DNA from: Phycisphaerae bacterium
GTDB taxonomy: Bacteria > Planctomycetota > Phycisphaerae > Phycisphaerales > SM1A02
NCBI GenBank assembly: GCA_016873355.1
Contig: VGXK01000053.1
Span: forward strand, 1 to 9,539
Direction of reading: 5' to 3'
Length of the DNA: 9,539 nucleotides
Shown: piece after piece, positions 7,115 through 9,539 of the stretch
Layout of the letters: every line of letters starts with the position of its first letter
Numbering within the stretch: position 1 is the stretch's first letter
The notes under the pieces: generated by a model
What the model saw: the letters and a program-made list of their open reading frames with translations, nothing else
Database searches by the model: none
Told to the model about the DNA's origin: nothing
Position numbers and translations under genes: made by a program

Positions 7115-9539
7115 ATCGCTGCTGCTGGCGACGGCGGTGGCGTTCGCCACGGCGCTCGTGACCGCGCTTGCGTGCGGCCTGGCGACCGTGGAGGCGAACG
7201 TCGCCGCGCGGATCGATCGGCTGATCGGGGCGATCGACGCGCGGATCGTGCACCCGCACTCGCCGATCTTCGAGGCGTCGCTCGTGGAGGAGGTGCGCGC
7301 CTGGCCCGGCGTGGAGGCGGTCGGCACGCGACTCGGCGGATCGCTCACGCTCGTCCGCGAGGACGGAGCGCGAGGCGACGACGGCCGCACGCTTCGCATC
7401 ACCGTGCAGGCTCGCGGCCTCGAGCTCTCCGCCGATCCGCGCCTCAATCCGTTCGACCTGCTCGAGGGACGCGCGCCGACGGCGCCGGGCGAGATCGTCG
7501 TCGACCCGCGCACGCGGAACGCGCTGAAGCTGAAACTCGGCGACCGCGTGGAGGTGCAGCGCCTCGGCGATCCGATCGTGCTCACCGTGGTCGGCGTCGA
7601 CAACCGGCCCGCGCTCGGCGCGCTCCAGCGTCCCTTCGTGCAGGTCGATCGCGCGACCGTGGCCGACGCGTGCGGCCACGGCGACGAGGTGAGCGCCATC
7701 GTGATGATCCTGGGCCCCGAGACCGACGTGGAGGCGTGGTGCCGCGAGTTCGCGCCGCGCGTGCGCGAGCCGCTCGTGCTCGAGCCCGCGGAGCGCGTGC
7801 GCAGCGGCCTCGATCGCGAGGCGCGGGCGTCGAATCTCGCCTTCACGCTCGCGTGCATGCTCGGCTTCGTGAGCTGCGCGTTCATCGTGGGCACGGGGCT
7901 GACCACCGCGTTCGCGGAACAGGTGCGCGAGCTGGCGATGCTGCGCGTGATCGGCGCGGCGCGAGGGCACCTGGCGGCGATCCAGCTCGCCGCCGGCGCG
8001 GCGCTCGCCGCGGCCGGAGCGACGGTCGGCGTCGCCGTCGGCATCGGGCTCACGGCGCTCGGCGCCCACGCCTACCGCGAGATCCTTCCGGCGGGCGCGG
8101 CGCTGGCGCCGACGGGAGTGGCCGTCGCGGTGGCCAGCGCGATCCTTTCGGGCGTGGTCGGCGCGTCGTTCTCCGCCGTCGCCGCCACGCGCGTGGCGCC
8201 GCTCGAGGCGCTTCGCATCCGAGCGCGGCGGCCCCGCGCCGGCACGATGGTGCGCGTCGTGGTGATCGCCGCGGCGTGCCTGGCGCTCCAGCGGCTGCTC
8301 ATGCTTCTTCCCGATCGCGACGATCGCTTCTGGGCGTGGGTGTTCGCGGGACTTCCGGCGCTGCTCGTGGCGTGGTTCCTGCTCAGCGTGCCGATCCTGC
8401 GCGGCGCGGCGGCGCTGCTTTCGCCGGCGATCGAGCGGCTGCTGCGGCTGCCGCGCGGCATGCTCGGCGGCGCGGTGGCGCTCACGCCGTATCGGCTGGG
8501 GCTCACCGCCGGCGCGCTCATGATCGGCCTGGCGATCCTCGTGGTCATCTGGAGCAACGGCGTGGGCGTGCTCTCGCAGATCGTCGAGCGCGTGCGCTTC
8601 GCCGATTCGTTCGTCTTCAAGAGCAACGGGCTCACCGCCGACGAGCAGGCGCGGCTGCGGGCGATTCCCGGCGTGCGCGCCTCGGTCGCCGTGGGATACC
8701 TGCCGCTGCGCGTGCTCGACGATCTCGCCCTCGGCGTGCGCGGAATCGGTCCGCCGAACGTGACCTGCGTGGGATTCGAGCCGGAGGCCTTCTTCGAGCT
8801 CAATCGCATCGAGTGGATCGAAGGCGATCCGCGATCGGCGCTGCCGAAGCTGCGCTCGGGAGAGGCGGTGCTCGTGGCGCAGGAGTTCCTCACCGCGCGC
8901 GGGCTGCACGTGGGCGACCGCATCCGGCTCGGCGGTCCGCGCCGCAGCCACGAATTCGAGATCGCGGGAGTCGTCTCGAGCGCCGGCCTCGACGTGGTGA
9001 CGCAGTTCTTCGGCATCCGCACCGTCTACATGGAGCAGGCGGTGAGCTGCGTCTTCATGGACTTCGACGCGGTGGCCAAGTGGTTCGACTCGCGCGAGGC
9101 GTTCATCCTCCAGTTCGATCTCGGCGACGGCGCGGACGAGGCGCTCGAGCGCTCGATCGGCGACGAGGTGTCCGCGCGCGTGCCCGGCGCGGTCTTCTCG
9201 AGCGGCCGCGCCATCCGGCAGGCGGTCATCTCGATCGGCCGCACGGTGCTCGCCCTCACCTCGGCGGTGGCGGTGTCGGCACTTCTGCTCGCGAGCTTCG
9301 GCGTGGCGAACGTGGTCGCGGCGGGAATCGCGGCGCGTCGACGGGAATTCGGCGTTCTCCGCGCGGTCGGCGGGTCGCGCGGAACGGTGGCGGGCGTGGT
9401 GCTCGGCGAGACGGCGCTCGTGGCGATCGCGGCGGCGATCTCGGGAACGATGCTCGGACTTCAGCTCGCGGCGATGGAGCGCGGAATCTTCGTGGACATC
9501 GCAGGGCTCGAAGTGCCGTTCCGCATGCCGTGGATCGCG

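Overview
This is a gene-dense, high-GC bacterial chromosome segment (roughly two-thirds G+C by eye). Nearly every base lies in one of nine protein-coding genes. The mix of genes suggests Planctomycetota, perhaps the Phycisphaerae: exported ClpP/NfeD-class proteins in tandem, a TIM-barrel sugar-isomerase-like protein ahead of cmk, and frequent GTG starts. That placement is inference; there is no rRNA or other marker in the window. I see no tRNA, rRNA, CRISPR array, insertion sequence or phage gene.

Left part, minus strand (1-2126): two adjacent genes for exported proteins that share a ClpP/SppA/NfeD-type fold. The upstream one (2126 to 900) appears to have lost its catalytic serine and oxyanion-hole glycines. 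The downstream one (853 to beyond the left edge) keeps the SPGG and SGG motifs expected of an active serine protease and has an extra N-terminal beta-rich domain. A TATACT -10-like element and a strong ribosome binding site precede the pair.

Middle, minus strand (2209-5772): a compact four-gene operon read from right to left: TIM-barrel sugar isomerase-like protein, cytidylate kinase (cmk), 1-acylglycerol-3-phosphate acyltransferase (plsC), and a tRNA nucleotidyltransferase/poly(A) polymerase family enzyme. All three junctions are 4-base GTGA overlaps, each with a purine-rich ribosome binding site inside the preceding gene. This points to one transcript with translational coupling. cmk next to plsC is a familiar housekeeping pairing in bacteria.

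Right part, plus strand (5901-9539): a divergent unit separated from the middle operon by 128 bp. It starts with gcvH (lipoyl carrier of the glycine cleavage system), followed through a TTGA overlap by a LolD/MacB-type ABC ATPase. A large two-FtsX-domain permease then overlaps the ATPase end by 53 bases and runs off the right edge. No gcvT or gcvP lies in the window, so gcvH is separated here from its usual partners.

Most of this is conserved housekeeping content. The most promising candidate for something less described is the exported ClpP-fold pair, apparently one active enzyme and one degenerate paralogue.
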